This document shows, one piece after another, positions 57,301 through 64,000 of a stretch of 64,000 nt of DNA. The notes beneath the pieces are model-generated. The model had not been told where the DNA came from and ran no database searches. It saw only the letters and a list, made by a program, of their open reading frames with translations. Positions within the stretch are counted from its first letter, which is position 1. Each line of letters begins with the position of its first letter. The DNA lies in NCBI GenBank assembly GCA_029721435.1, contig CM056583.1, forward strand, positions 47,521,120-47,585,119, written 5' to 3'. The DNA is from Gymnothorax reevesii. Lineage: Eukaryota > Chordata > Actinopteri > Anguilliformes > Muraenidae. The position numbers and the translations under genes are program-made.

Positions 57301-60300
57301 GCTAGAGATCAACACCACATCAGCGCCAACCTGGGTAACTACATTATTTACCTGGAATTATTTGACATAACAGTAAAAACTGAAAATGGGAATGGGAATA
57401 AATAATATCCCAGACATATACCAATCTAGAATCGTTTATTATGTGTTTACTCACAACAGGACCATCATTTTCGTCATGATAGTCATGATAGTTGATGTAG
57501 TGTGGTGTCAACAGCAAAACAGCCACTTGGCAGCTTCCAGGTGGTGATCTGATGTAATCAGTTAATCTGACTCACCGATTACAACTCTTGCAATCTATTT
57601 ATTGTACTCAGTTGTCCTCATTGACTATATCCTTAAGAATGGACATTATGTCTATTGAGGTGTAACATTCTTATTGCAATATTATCTTTGTGAGAACTCA
57701 TAAAACAGGTCAATACTGCATTCCCTTTGAGGAATCCTGATTGTTTTACAAAAAGTGAACTTCATCTGTGCCTATGATTTTTCAGCAATCTGTCCCCCGG
57801 GATGGCTTAGCTTCAGTGGAAACTGCTACTGGGTGGTCAGTAACCTTAACCTGCTGACCAGTTGGTACGAGGCTCACACAAGATGTTCTGGCATGAGAGC
57901 GGACCTAGTAACAATCACAAGGCAAGCTCAATTTCTGTGTTGCAAATACCCACTGCTGTGTGTCTTTCTGTAAACTTCTTGTATTAAATTTTGCAGTAAT
58001 TTCACTAATTACTGTATGCGTGGTCTATTTTTGGTCTAACTGATATCACTGTGCTAATATTTTCACTTGGGTCTATTCTCCTGTAAGTGAGGAAGAGCAA
58101 TTTTTCATCAATGCCCAACTGCCTGATCTGCATCAATCTGGAGTACCCGATATGTGGATTGGTATCTCAGGTAGGAATTTCTGAGCTTTACTCATGTGTA
58201 ATTGAATAAAATTTTCAAACATATGACATTTACAAATTGTATTAATATAATTTCAGGTGATACACTGCCATTGTCATTTTTTTTTCCTGGTCCCATCCAC
58301 TTTGTGTAATTTCCCTTCTCAAAGGTTTTTTCTTTGTCTCTGTTGTGATCCTAGATAAGAACCAAGATGGCACTTTCCAGTGGGTGGACAACACTGCAAT
58401 TTCTTTTGCAAATTGGAACCCTAATTTCCCACAAAATACTCCAAACATGTGGGACTGCGGCCAGATTTACACAGGTTAGGAAGTGTTGCTGCATTATGCA
58501 GGACCCTGTGGAGCAAATATGGCCTTCATCAGGACTGCAAGGAACACACTATTAAGCAAATCTGAGAGCACTTACACTTGGCAACGTCATCATGATTCTC
58601 TTGCCTGTCATGTTCGTTTGTTTTCATGATTGGCCTGATGAATCGTCGCTCTAAATCTTGTTACCACACGGTATTGTGGGCATTGTTACCTCCTTTCTTT
58701 TTGTACAGGATGGTTCAGTGTACTCTAGGCTAAAGGTGATAAGTTAGGAAGCATTGAAGCACCTTTCCTTTACATTTAGAGAACTCTCACACACTTATCA
58801 TGACTGCCACGTAAATAATTCCGGCTCATTTTCTAGATGATAGGGAAATTCCTAAGCAAAAAAAAAGGAAAAAAAGGCTATTCAAACGTAACCCAAGATT
58901 GTAAAATGGTCGCTCAAGACTTAATTCAGGGATTTGAGGAAAAGAAAGCCTTATTATGGACCATGAGACACATCCAGACCAGAGGTTTATTCATTTATTT
59001 TGGATCCTGAGGAAATTCATTAGGGCTAATTTGGAAAGAGAAATTCAATGGGGCAATTCTCAGCAATCTGAGGTACACAAAGAATTTGGCCAGAATGTCA
59101 GTTTCAAGGAGTAGGTCAATATCTGTGATTGATTACCTACTCTTATTATATTTCACAGGAAATTATCATGGGAAATGGGAAACGACAAACTGCTTCAAAA
59201 AATTGGGGTACATTTGTGAAATGGTTGGAGGCCAAAATATTATACCAACTGAATCTCCAGGTAAGAGACAGGAAGTGGCAATGTATATGATCAGTGACGT
59301 AAACTCTGTGTGTGGCAGTGTGATAGTTGACCATTTAACAATGATGAACACAGGGGTATAGACAGAATATTAGATTCCTTGGCTTCTGTTTTAGTCATCC
59401 AAGCAAAATACTGCTACAACATACATATAACTGATATACAAAAGGCCCAATTCATTGAGGCCCAATATTAACTTCTTTCAACCTTCAGCAATGGTGGAGG
59501 CTTTAACCATCCATACATGCACACCAGAAAATGACACTTGAGAACCGAAGATTAGTGCAATCCATGCCTTTTTCTCCACTCATTGAATCACAACTGCTAT
59601 CAGGCTTTATTGTAATTCAGTTATTTCTATATTTATTTGATTTATAACACGTTTTCCCCTTGGGTCTGGATCAGGCTCATACTGTGATACAGGGTACATA
59701 CGATTTGAAAACTACTGCTATCACTTTGAGAGTGAGTCAGCGAAAAACTGGCAGGAGGCTGAAGATTTTTGTGTTTCCCAACATGGACACCTGGCTAGTT
59801 ACAGCAGTCAGGAAGAGCTGAGTTTTCTGACTGGTGAGTCAATCAACTTTGATCTTCTGGTCATGGAATTAAAAAAAAACGCTCCAGAGAGATCAGATAT
59901 GTCCAAATACAATGACCATACATTTACTCAGAGATTAAGAGTATTGTTCTGGCAGTCTCTATTTTGGTGATGGTAACCAGAGATAATACTCTCAAATATT
60001 ACAGCTTCTCATATCTGTATTTTGTGCGCTGATCTGTGTTTTCTGGTGTCTAATGGGGAATGGGTCTTCAGCTCATATGACGCAATCATCGTGGATTGGT
60101 CTGAATGACCAGGCAGTTGAAGATAGGTTTGTTTGGTCTGATGGGACTGAAGTGGTGGAGGTGAGTCCGCACTTTGGATTTTGGATCCATGTTCTATTGT
60201 CTGGTTTCATTTTCACTTTTTGTTGATGATTAGGAACCTTAATGGAGCATACACCAATCAACGATAAAATAGTGAGTGCACTGATGCCCATGAGTGCTGT

Positions 60301-63300
60301 ATTGTTTTCTGACTTGTCATGCAATCTGTATTTGACGCCAGCCTAGTTGTGAAATGCTTTATTAGGGACTGGTAGACATTGAATGTGAATGAGATTATCT
60401 GTGTTCGAACCATTTCATCATTGATCATCTAGCTGTTGTAAGGACCTGTGAACGAGGATGGCCGGTTCTGAGCTTAAAATTCCAAAAAACAGTACTGGAG
60501 TTTACAAGGATAGGCTGGGTCTGAGCCTAAGTGAGACGGTCCAATCCCTTTATGTGATATGGAATCATCATCTGCGGCTGTGCATGATAATGAACTAATG
60601 AAATTAGTTTGATAGAAAGGCGGGTGCAATGTCGAGATGGTTGCCTTGTGGGGAGCTTAATCTATCTCAGTCTTTTGGTGGTACAGGAGAAAGGAAATAG
60701 CAGAAGTTGACAGCAAACATGCATCATTCAGTCCATCTCCCTAATGTTTTACGAATATGTGGCAATCTCTGCCATGTTTTTGTTCTTAGTCGCTTCTTTT
60801 CTGGAGTGACAATCAGCCAGACAACTGGGAGGGCAATGAGGACTGTGTACAGCTTCTTGGCCCTGAATACAACGCAAACGAAGGACGTCTCAATGACCTT
60901 CTCTGCACTGACAACAACCCTTTCATCTGCAAGAAAGGTTCTAGTTTACCCAATTCTCATAAAGCTCTGTGCTCTGTAGACTTGGGCCAATTAATATAAA
61001 ATTCCGCTGTCCATGTTTACGACCTTACCGATGGATGGATGGACAAATGTTTGCCACCATTTGCTTTGTTTCTAACGTCCTGTGTGAGTCATTTTCTCTA
61101 ATCATTTTTTTCTCCATCTGCTGCAAATAATATTGATGCCTTTTCGTTCTTGCTTTGAGTTACCTCTTGAAGCTGAGCTTGGAATGGGCAAAATGGCCTG
61201 AGATCAATGCATTGTTGCATTTTAACATAACATCACCAAACTACGCCGTCAATTTTGATAGATTTTTAAGGCATTTGGTGTATACGCTTACTGTGAATGT
61301 ATAGTCAGAATCCAGACAGAGTAAATTTTTTAAACTACGCTTTCTGTCATGCATCTGAAACATAAAACGGGTTTTTCAGAAAATGAAATTGAGGATGCTC
61401 ATTTTTGATAACACTGTTTAGTTTTTGTGTCTCTGCACTGCTTTTTCCGTCATCCGCACATTTTTAACTTTCCTCTTCATTGGATTATTAATTGCATATT
61501 GTTTAAGTAAATAAGCCAACTATTGTGATCAGAAATTTCATCCCTCATGAATTTATTCATTGTGATTATTATAGCCTTGGAGTCTGGTTTCAGACCTCAG
61601 AATTCATTGTTATTTTATCTATTATGGCCCCATGTCATCATTGTTATTTTATCTATTATGTGTCACTGTTGGATCTCGCTTGTCCTTTTTCAGCAAAAGG
61701 CCAAACAACCCGACCCCCTCCAACATCTGGACCAGGTAACCAGGATATGCGATTTTTTTTTTTTTTTTTTAAACTGTGAAAATAAAGACGTCCAGAAACA
61801 CCATTTTATTCCTTTTCCTACAGAGGGCATTGTGTGTAAATGGCTGATACCTTTTTGTTGAGTCACCAAGATATTTTTCCCTCCACCGCCTCCCTCATCA
61901 CTTGGCAGGTTCAGAATTTGCCCCTGAGATATTAAAGTGCATATTTCAAGTTTTTTTCCCCCCAAAATTCATGTTTAATCTTTTCATGAAAATAACAATT
62001 TAAAGGATTAATGTTGGAGTTAATAAGCTTCACTTGACATATTTGCAAAAATCAAGAAGACAGAGCGGCATTCTGAGCCTCTCTCATTAAAAAAAATGCA
62101 TTTTTTTTTATTACGTGGTATGGCGTAGCTAGAGGGGGAAGCTGAACCTGCATTAATGCAGGAAAAACAGTGGAGTCAATTTCAGAGCCTGGGCGCGTTT
62201 TCTTCAGGCGAATAGATAAGACTTCACTGCATTATCGGCGACTAAAAATGCGATCATTTGAGGCGCATATTTTAGGCGAGAAGACTACATTTCAGGCGAC
62301 TTGATGGATTTTGAGATCCCGAAGCCGAAAGAACGTGAGGCTTATAGCAGGTGCTGTTCCGTCAGTACATGCAGCCCCTGTGTCGGCTGAAGCAGCAGCT
62401 GATGACATTGGCTGACAGTTACCACACAAGTACCTGTCAGAAATCAAGACAAAAAAAAAAACTTTCATTTATCCCAAAAATGATTCAAAATCGGTGTGAT
62501 ACAGCCCCTAAGAGATACAGGTTTGGTATTACACACTTATGGCACAACTTTTTTGCGTCGCGATTGGTCAGATTTGGTTCATTGGCAAAAGGCAATTAGT
62601 ATGTTCGCGCAGGTAACTTTATCATTTCTGCTGGAAACTATCATCGCTGATGTTAGCCTCTAGTTTGCGCTTTATTTAAGTCAGTGGGATGAATAATTTG
62701 TCAGGTAGCATGCAAATGCTTTAGGCCCATAAAGTAATGAGTTTCATGCGCAACTGTTATCGTAGATGCTTGAATTTATTAATTTAATGAGAAGCGTTAG
62801 CATGCGAGCTTGAAAATCAGTCATCCAGTTGACTTGAATAGACTGCCAACAAGAAGCCAACACTATTTTTCTATTTTCTGCATAATATGACACGGACATT
62901 TATGGGATAAATAGGGTCTAAAATTCGTGAGCGCGAGATTTGCCGACATCTCAGAAAAATGAAAATTTTGAATTTCGTTGAATAAATATGATATCTTGGG
63001 CTCACTCATTGGAGATCCTCTGTAATTATGTCTCCTCTCTCCCCTTAGCAGTACAGCACAGTTGAATAATGCAGTTATGTTCCACAATTCGATGTCAGAA
63101 TCATACCTGTTCCCATTATAAGTAATACTCCTGCCAGTAAATCGTCCATATAAGGTAAACTTTTGATTGCGGACATTAATTTTTCTATATTGTGAACTGA
63201 CAGGTGTGTCAGTGACTACCTATCATGAGCTGAAGTTAGCTGTAAGTAAAGGTGGTCATGAGCTAATGTTGGTTATAGCCTAACTCACCAGGACACCTGC

Positions 63301-63893
63301 CCAATTCGCCACGCATTCTCCTCACACCACTGCTCTATTTCTCTCCAGTGGCCATGGTTTCTCATTCCTGGCTCCTCTTGTTCTCTCATATGCCTAACAG
63401 GCTGAAAATTATACGCGAGTGGTCCGTCATATTCAGGTAAATAAATGTTTTCAGCACAAAAGTTCATCTTTTCAAATTGTTTTAAATCTGCCGTTTTTCC
63501 CTCTCGTGACGTAGTGGTCGGTGAGTCCGTTTTTTGATGCGGAAGTGAAATTCCTCAGAAAAAGGCATTATTGCGCCAATGCAGTAAATATTAAAAGATT
63601 TTTTCCACCAAAATTATGACTAACTAATTTCCTATGCACTGCTTCAGTGGGTACTTTACCTTGCAATATGCACTTTAAGGCATAAGGCATAATGACGCAT
63701 TTAATAGTGCTTTCCCCCCCTACAGGATGGAATGAGAAGTGCGGCACTTGGGTGTCAGATCCCTTCAATGACTACTGCTACCTCTTCCACTACCTGTCAA
63801 TCAGAAACTGGGCAGATGCTCAGGCTGACTGTATCAATCAGGGCGGTAATCTGATCAGTATCACAGAGCCGTTTGAGCAGAGCTTCATTCAAG
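48352..63893 (+). CDS. Tandem C-type lectin domain receptor-like protein, 5' part (16 coding exons; continues past the window)
   Basis: Spliced exons: 48352-48394, 51828-51973, 54621-54733, 54894-55027, 55167-55390, 56695-56804, 56895-57013, 57786-57921, 58088-58170, 58355-58474, 59159-59260, 59675-59833, 60072-60160, 60790-60937, 61694-61735, 63726-63893. They total 1936 nt, 645 codons plus one base, all in phase. Order: signal peptide (1-15), CTLD1 (about 17-145), CTLD2 (146-296), CTLD3 (297-443), CTLD4 (444-575), Pro/Thr linker (576-589), CTLD5 (from 590). Each CTLD shows paired Cys, a WIG core where complete, and a terminal (I/M)C. CTLD1 has QPD plus WND, a complete galactose-type calcium site. 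Tandem CTLDs recall mannose receptor/PLA2R proteins, but no ricin-type or FN-II domain precedes CTLD1. Whether it is anchored or secreted cannot be seen. Binding of glycans is inference. Confidence 0.9.
48805..49787 (+). mobile_element. Decayed Tc1-like element in lectin intron 1
   Basis: Transposase fragments run in order but in shifting frames: the MSKDI-type N-terminus near 48,810, LISEANWGKK and KVMWCDVSKFILFQSDRR near 49,190-49,310, and the C-terminal PPQSPDLN-like block near 49,590. The right end GGCCAGGCAGTG is followed by TA. The left end is lost in an A tract (48,786-48,805). It is the same family as the remnants at 24.5-25.3 kb. Confidence 0.82.
50091..50483 (+). mobile_element. Internally deleted Tc1 (about 390 bp)
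   Basis: The ends CAATCCCATTTCCAAATAAG and the inverse ending TTTGGAAATGGGGTTG enclose only the last transposase codons (LKSYIKQEWENILLSKLRQL). It resembles the family of 3739-5335 by its C-terminus and arms. Confidence 0.78.
50503..51558 (+). mobile_element. Solo LTR of a retrotransposon (1056 bp), probably Gypsy-type
   Basis: It starts TGTCATGATTCTGG and ends ACCTCACA, so TG...CA. The identical pentamer TAACT flanks both ends (50,498-50,502 and 51,559-51,563). A pyrimidine-rich 3' half with repeated CTGACCCCTGCCTGT-like words and ATTAAA near 51,497 is typical of fish Gypsy LTRs. No internal coding region or second LTR exists, so it arose by recombination between LTRs. Gypsy versus another LTR class is inference. 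Confidence 0.82.
51828..51973 (+). CDS. Lectin exon 2: CTLD1 first part
   Basis: It encodes FGQCESGWREYESKCYFF and KSWHEALTECENKNSNLMSI, ending LHER before GTAAGA. The C-W-Y-CY and WHEA patterns are the standard CTLD opening. Confidence 0.92.
52078..53154. mobile_element. Long-TIR foldback element, copy 2, with Helitron insertion
   Basis: The outer ends GGGTCACACTTTAGATGAAG and the inverse ending CTAAAGTGTGACCC match. The arms extend over 150 bp (AAAGGCTTTATACAGCATGT, TTCATAAATGAGACATAAT and complements). Removing 52,421-53,101 leaves a 0.4-kb palindromic element like that at 402-2708. Confidence 0.82.
52421..53101 (+). mobile_element. Non-autonomous Helitron (681 bp)
   Basis: It begins TCCCAGAATGCC after A and ends CTAG before T. 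The hairpin GCTGTCG-CCTC-CGACAGC (53,074-53,091) lies 10 bases before the end: the standard Helitron signature, and no target duplication. The interior has a GCCGCC-rich stretch (52,470-52,495) and three imperfect units of about 130-140 bp with GCCATATCTTTGGAATAATT and TTGTCCAATTGACATGAAA words. It encodes no Rep/helicase. Confidence 0.78.
53430..53600. repeat. Hairpin-start repeat with GTGTGCGTGCG tract
   Basis: TATACCCCTCTC pairs with TAGGGGGGTATA, followed by GTCCGTCCGTGTGTGCGTGC and CTACTCATCCGATTTTGAAC. It is built like the repeats at 17,200 and 18,250. Confidence 0.55.
53640..53800 (+). mobile_element. 3' end of a LINE-type repeat
   Basis: The block ATTGAAAAAGAGACTTTGGT, CTCAACTGGTTTTATCTGG and TTAAATAAAGGATTTGATTG resembles the common 3' tail of fish LINEs (L2/Rex-like). 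Only the tail is present. Confidence 0.5.
53806..54388. mobile_element. Nested foldback element, about 580 bp
   Basis: CCTGTCAACTCTCAGGCATT and TTTAGTGGCGTATTTA pair with inverse blocks ending TGACAGG at 54,387. Internally AACGGAACTGAAGTCC-type words, GGAGGTTTA...TTTCAC and AATTGTTTAAA recur in both orientations. A CAAATCAAATCAAACTTTAT tail lies at 54,262-54,300. Confidence 0.65.
54621..54733 (+). CDS. Lectin exon 3: CTLD1 middle
   Basis: It encodes TWVRTQIGTQIYWIGLNDIA and VWEWSDGNMYY, ending before GTAAGT. WIGL and WSDG are core CTLD motifs. Confidence 0.92.
54894..55027 (+). CDS. Lectin exon 4: CTLD1 calcium-site part
   Basis: It encodes YWKPGQPDNYRDNEDCGQVL, then QWNDEQC and YICKRPN. 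QPD, the acidic NED and WND make a full galactose-type site. The donor is GTAGGT. Confidence 0.93.
55167..55390 (+). CDS. Lectin exon 5: CTLD2 first part
   Basis: It encodes ITCDAANGWEQFGSNCYKLK, KSWNSARTDCVREGGDLVSI and LWIGFSTM before GTAATT. Phases 1 and 0. Confidence 0.92.
55480..55781. mobile_element. Helitron-like non-autonomous element, copy 3
   Basis: It starts CCTCATTCTAACGAAGTTGG after A and ends CTCTAG before T, with GCACTC-TA-GGAGTGC hairpin just upstream. The body matches copy 2, including TCAGGGATGGACCCTATTGA and ATATGGCCACCATGG. Confidence 0.65.
55782..56694. other. Rest of lectin intron 5
   Basis: AT-rich intron without a recognised feature apart from an A tract near 56,535. 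The short + frames do not continue into exons. Confidence 0.5.
56695..56804 (+). CDS. Lectin exon 6: CTLD2 middle
   Basis: It encodes ICTKISCHVQADNEDFQWSD and YTNWGDGQPDL before GTAAGA. QPD is retained. Two extra Cys occur early in the exon. Confidence 0.88.
56895..57013 (+). CDS. Lectin exon 7: CTLD2 end
   Basis: It encodes DKANGVCSAVIKEANEDFGK and WRTHECRHKRPHMCKRG. WRT stands where WND is expected, so the calcium site of CTLD2 is incomplete. The intron before it is only 90 bases. Confidence 0.88.
57014..57785. other. Lectin intron 7 with possible dispersed repeat
   Basis: 57,020-57,340 has the style of a dispersed repeat (GAATGAAATTTGGCACATAGG, TGGCGCTACCTGGAAGCC), but no second copy was found in the window. 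GT and AG ends are canonical. Confidence 0.4.
57786..57921 (+). CDS. Lectin exon 8: CTLD3 first part (GC donor)
   Basis: It encodes ICPPGWLSFSGNCYWVVSN and TSWYEAHTRCSGMRADLVTI. No GT donor keeps the frame. AAG|GCAAGC fits a GC-AG intron and joins in phase to the exon at 58,088. Reading through gives a stop about 50 nt later. Confidence 0.85.
58088..58170 (+). CDS. Lectin exon 9: CTLD3 middle
   Basis: It encodes EEEQFFINAQLPDLHQSGVP and DMWIGIS before GTAGGA. The acceptor is CTGTAAG. Confidence 0.85.
58355..58474 (+). CDS. Lectin exon 10: CTLD3, WVD-NW part
   Basis: It encodes DKNQDGTFQWVDNTAISFAN and WNPNFPQNTPNMWDCGQIY. The QPD/EPN sugar motif is replaced by FPQN, so sugar binding by CTLD3 is unlikely. 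The donor is GTTAGG. Confidence 0.85.
59159..59260 (+). CDS. Lectin exon 11: CTLD3 end and linker
   Basis: It encodes NYHGKWETTNCFKKLGYICE followed by a short linker ending PTESP, before GTAAGA. Confidence 0.88.
59675..59833 (+). CDS. Lectin exon 12: CTLD4 first part
   Basis: It encodes SYCDTGYIRFENYCYHFESE, NWQEAEDFCVSQHGHLASYS and EELSFLT before GTGAGT. Confidence 0.9.
60072..60160 (+). CDS. Lectin exon 13: CTLD4 middle
   Basis: It encodes HMTQSSWIGLNDQAVEDRFV and WSDGTEVVE before GTGAGT. Ends in phase 0. Confidence 0.9.
60790..60937 (+). CDS. Lectin exon 14: CTLD4 calcium-site part
   Basis: It encodes SLLFWSDNQPDNWEGNEDCV and GRLNDLLCTDNNPFICKK. QPD is present. LND replaces WND, which keeps the Asn-Asp pair. 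The donor GTTCTA is weak. Confidence 0.87.
61694..61735 (+). CDS. Lectin exon 15: 14-residue Pro/Thr linker
   Basis: It encodes AKGQTTRPPPTSGP between an AG acceptor and GTAACC. A tiny in-phase exon separating CTLD4 and CTLD5, and a likely O-glycosylated spacer. Confidence 0.8.
61932..63678. mobile_element. TTAA-flanked 1.7-kb DNA element (Kolobok-like?) in lectin intron
   Basis: TTAAAGTGCATATT at 61,932 is matched by the inverse AATATGCACTTTAA ending at 63,678, with TTAA at each edge. The arms continue in related blocks (CCCCCCAAAATTCATG against CCACCAAAATTATGAC). The centre is CpG-containing and has no transposase frame. It has the same architecture as 31,192-33,031 but different termini. 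It makes up most of the intron before CTLD5. Confidence 0.68.
63726..63893 (+). CDS. Lectin exon 16: CTLD5 first part
   Basis: It encodes GWNEKCGTWVSDPFNDYCYL, NWADAQADCINQGGNLISIT and FEQSFIQ before GTTAGG. The rest of this CTLD lies beyond the window. Confidence 0.9.
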
Positions 63894-64000
63894 GTTAGGA
63901 CTCTTTAAAAAAATACAACAGTGGTTTGCATTTACAGTATGTAGAATTGTATTTCAGAGCACTTCACAGTGGTATGGAGAAATGCACATTACATACAACT

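Noticed and set aside
57911..57973. A premature end of the lectin gene (frame reading to a stop at 57,973)
   Set aside because: A GC donor at 57,922 joins in phase to the next conserved CTLD exon, so termination here is at most an intron-retention form.

Overview
This is eukaryotic, almost certainly teleost fish, nuclear DNA. Two spliced vertebrate genes on the + strand lie in AT-rich sequence crowded with DNA transposons of the kinds typical of ray-finned fish: Tc1/mariner, hAT-type and TTAA-flanked elements, Helitron-like elements and one solo LTR. Nothing bacterial, no CRISPR array and no RNA gene was recognised. Everything was read by eye and no database search was run, so family names rest on motifs, termini and target-site duplications. 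Layout: (1) 1-16.9 kb has no supported coding gene. It holds two nested transposon stacks (402-2708 and 3516-5622), several foldback MITEs (6.7, 8.1 and 12.4-13.3 kb), a truncated Tc1 (13.6 kb), a strong hairpin (14.4 kb) and a Helitron-like copy (15.4 kb). (2) 16,902-29,033 is the complete coding region of a KLHL8 orthologue, a BTB-BACK-Kelch CUL3 adaptor: nine coding exons with consensus splice sites, 616 residues, no frame break. Its introns carry an hAT-type MITE with a perfect 8-bp duplication, deleted Tc1 copies, GGTCA-rich tandem repeats and hairpin repeats. (3) 29-48 kb is the KLHL8 3' region followed by mobile DNA, including a TTAA-flanked 1.8-kb element, a structurally complete Tc1/mariner element with an uninterrupted 337-codon transposase (35,174-36,679), foldback families, a tandem repeat and a piggyBac-like MITE. 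(4) 48,352 to the window end is the 5' part of a second gene, a secreted or membrane protein made of tandem C-type lectin domains, related to the mannose receptor/PLA2R group. Sixteen coding exons were resolved: a signal peptide, four complete CTLDs, a Pro/Thr linker exon and the start of a fifth CTLD. The signal-peptide exon joins straight to CTLD1, so the ricin-type and fibronectin-II domains of classical MRC1 are absent, and three of the four complete CTLDs carry QPD. Its introns hold two Tc1 remnants, a solo LTR with a 5-bp duplication, a Helitron nested in a foldback element, an hAT-like composite and a second long TTAA element. The two genes share a strand but show no functional link. 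KLHL8 would act in intracellular ubiquitin ligation, the lectin in extracellular binding. The most informative signals are the transposon stacks, where related copies elsewhere in the window act as empty sites, a Helitron-like family with A|CCTC...CTAR|T termini, the intact Tc1, and the CTLD-only lectin architecture.
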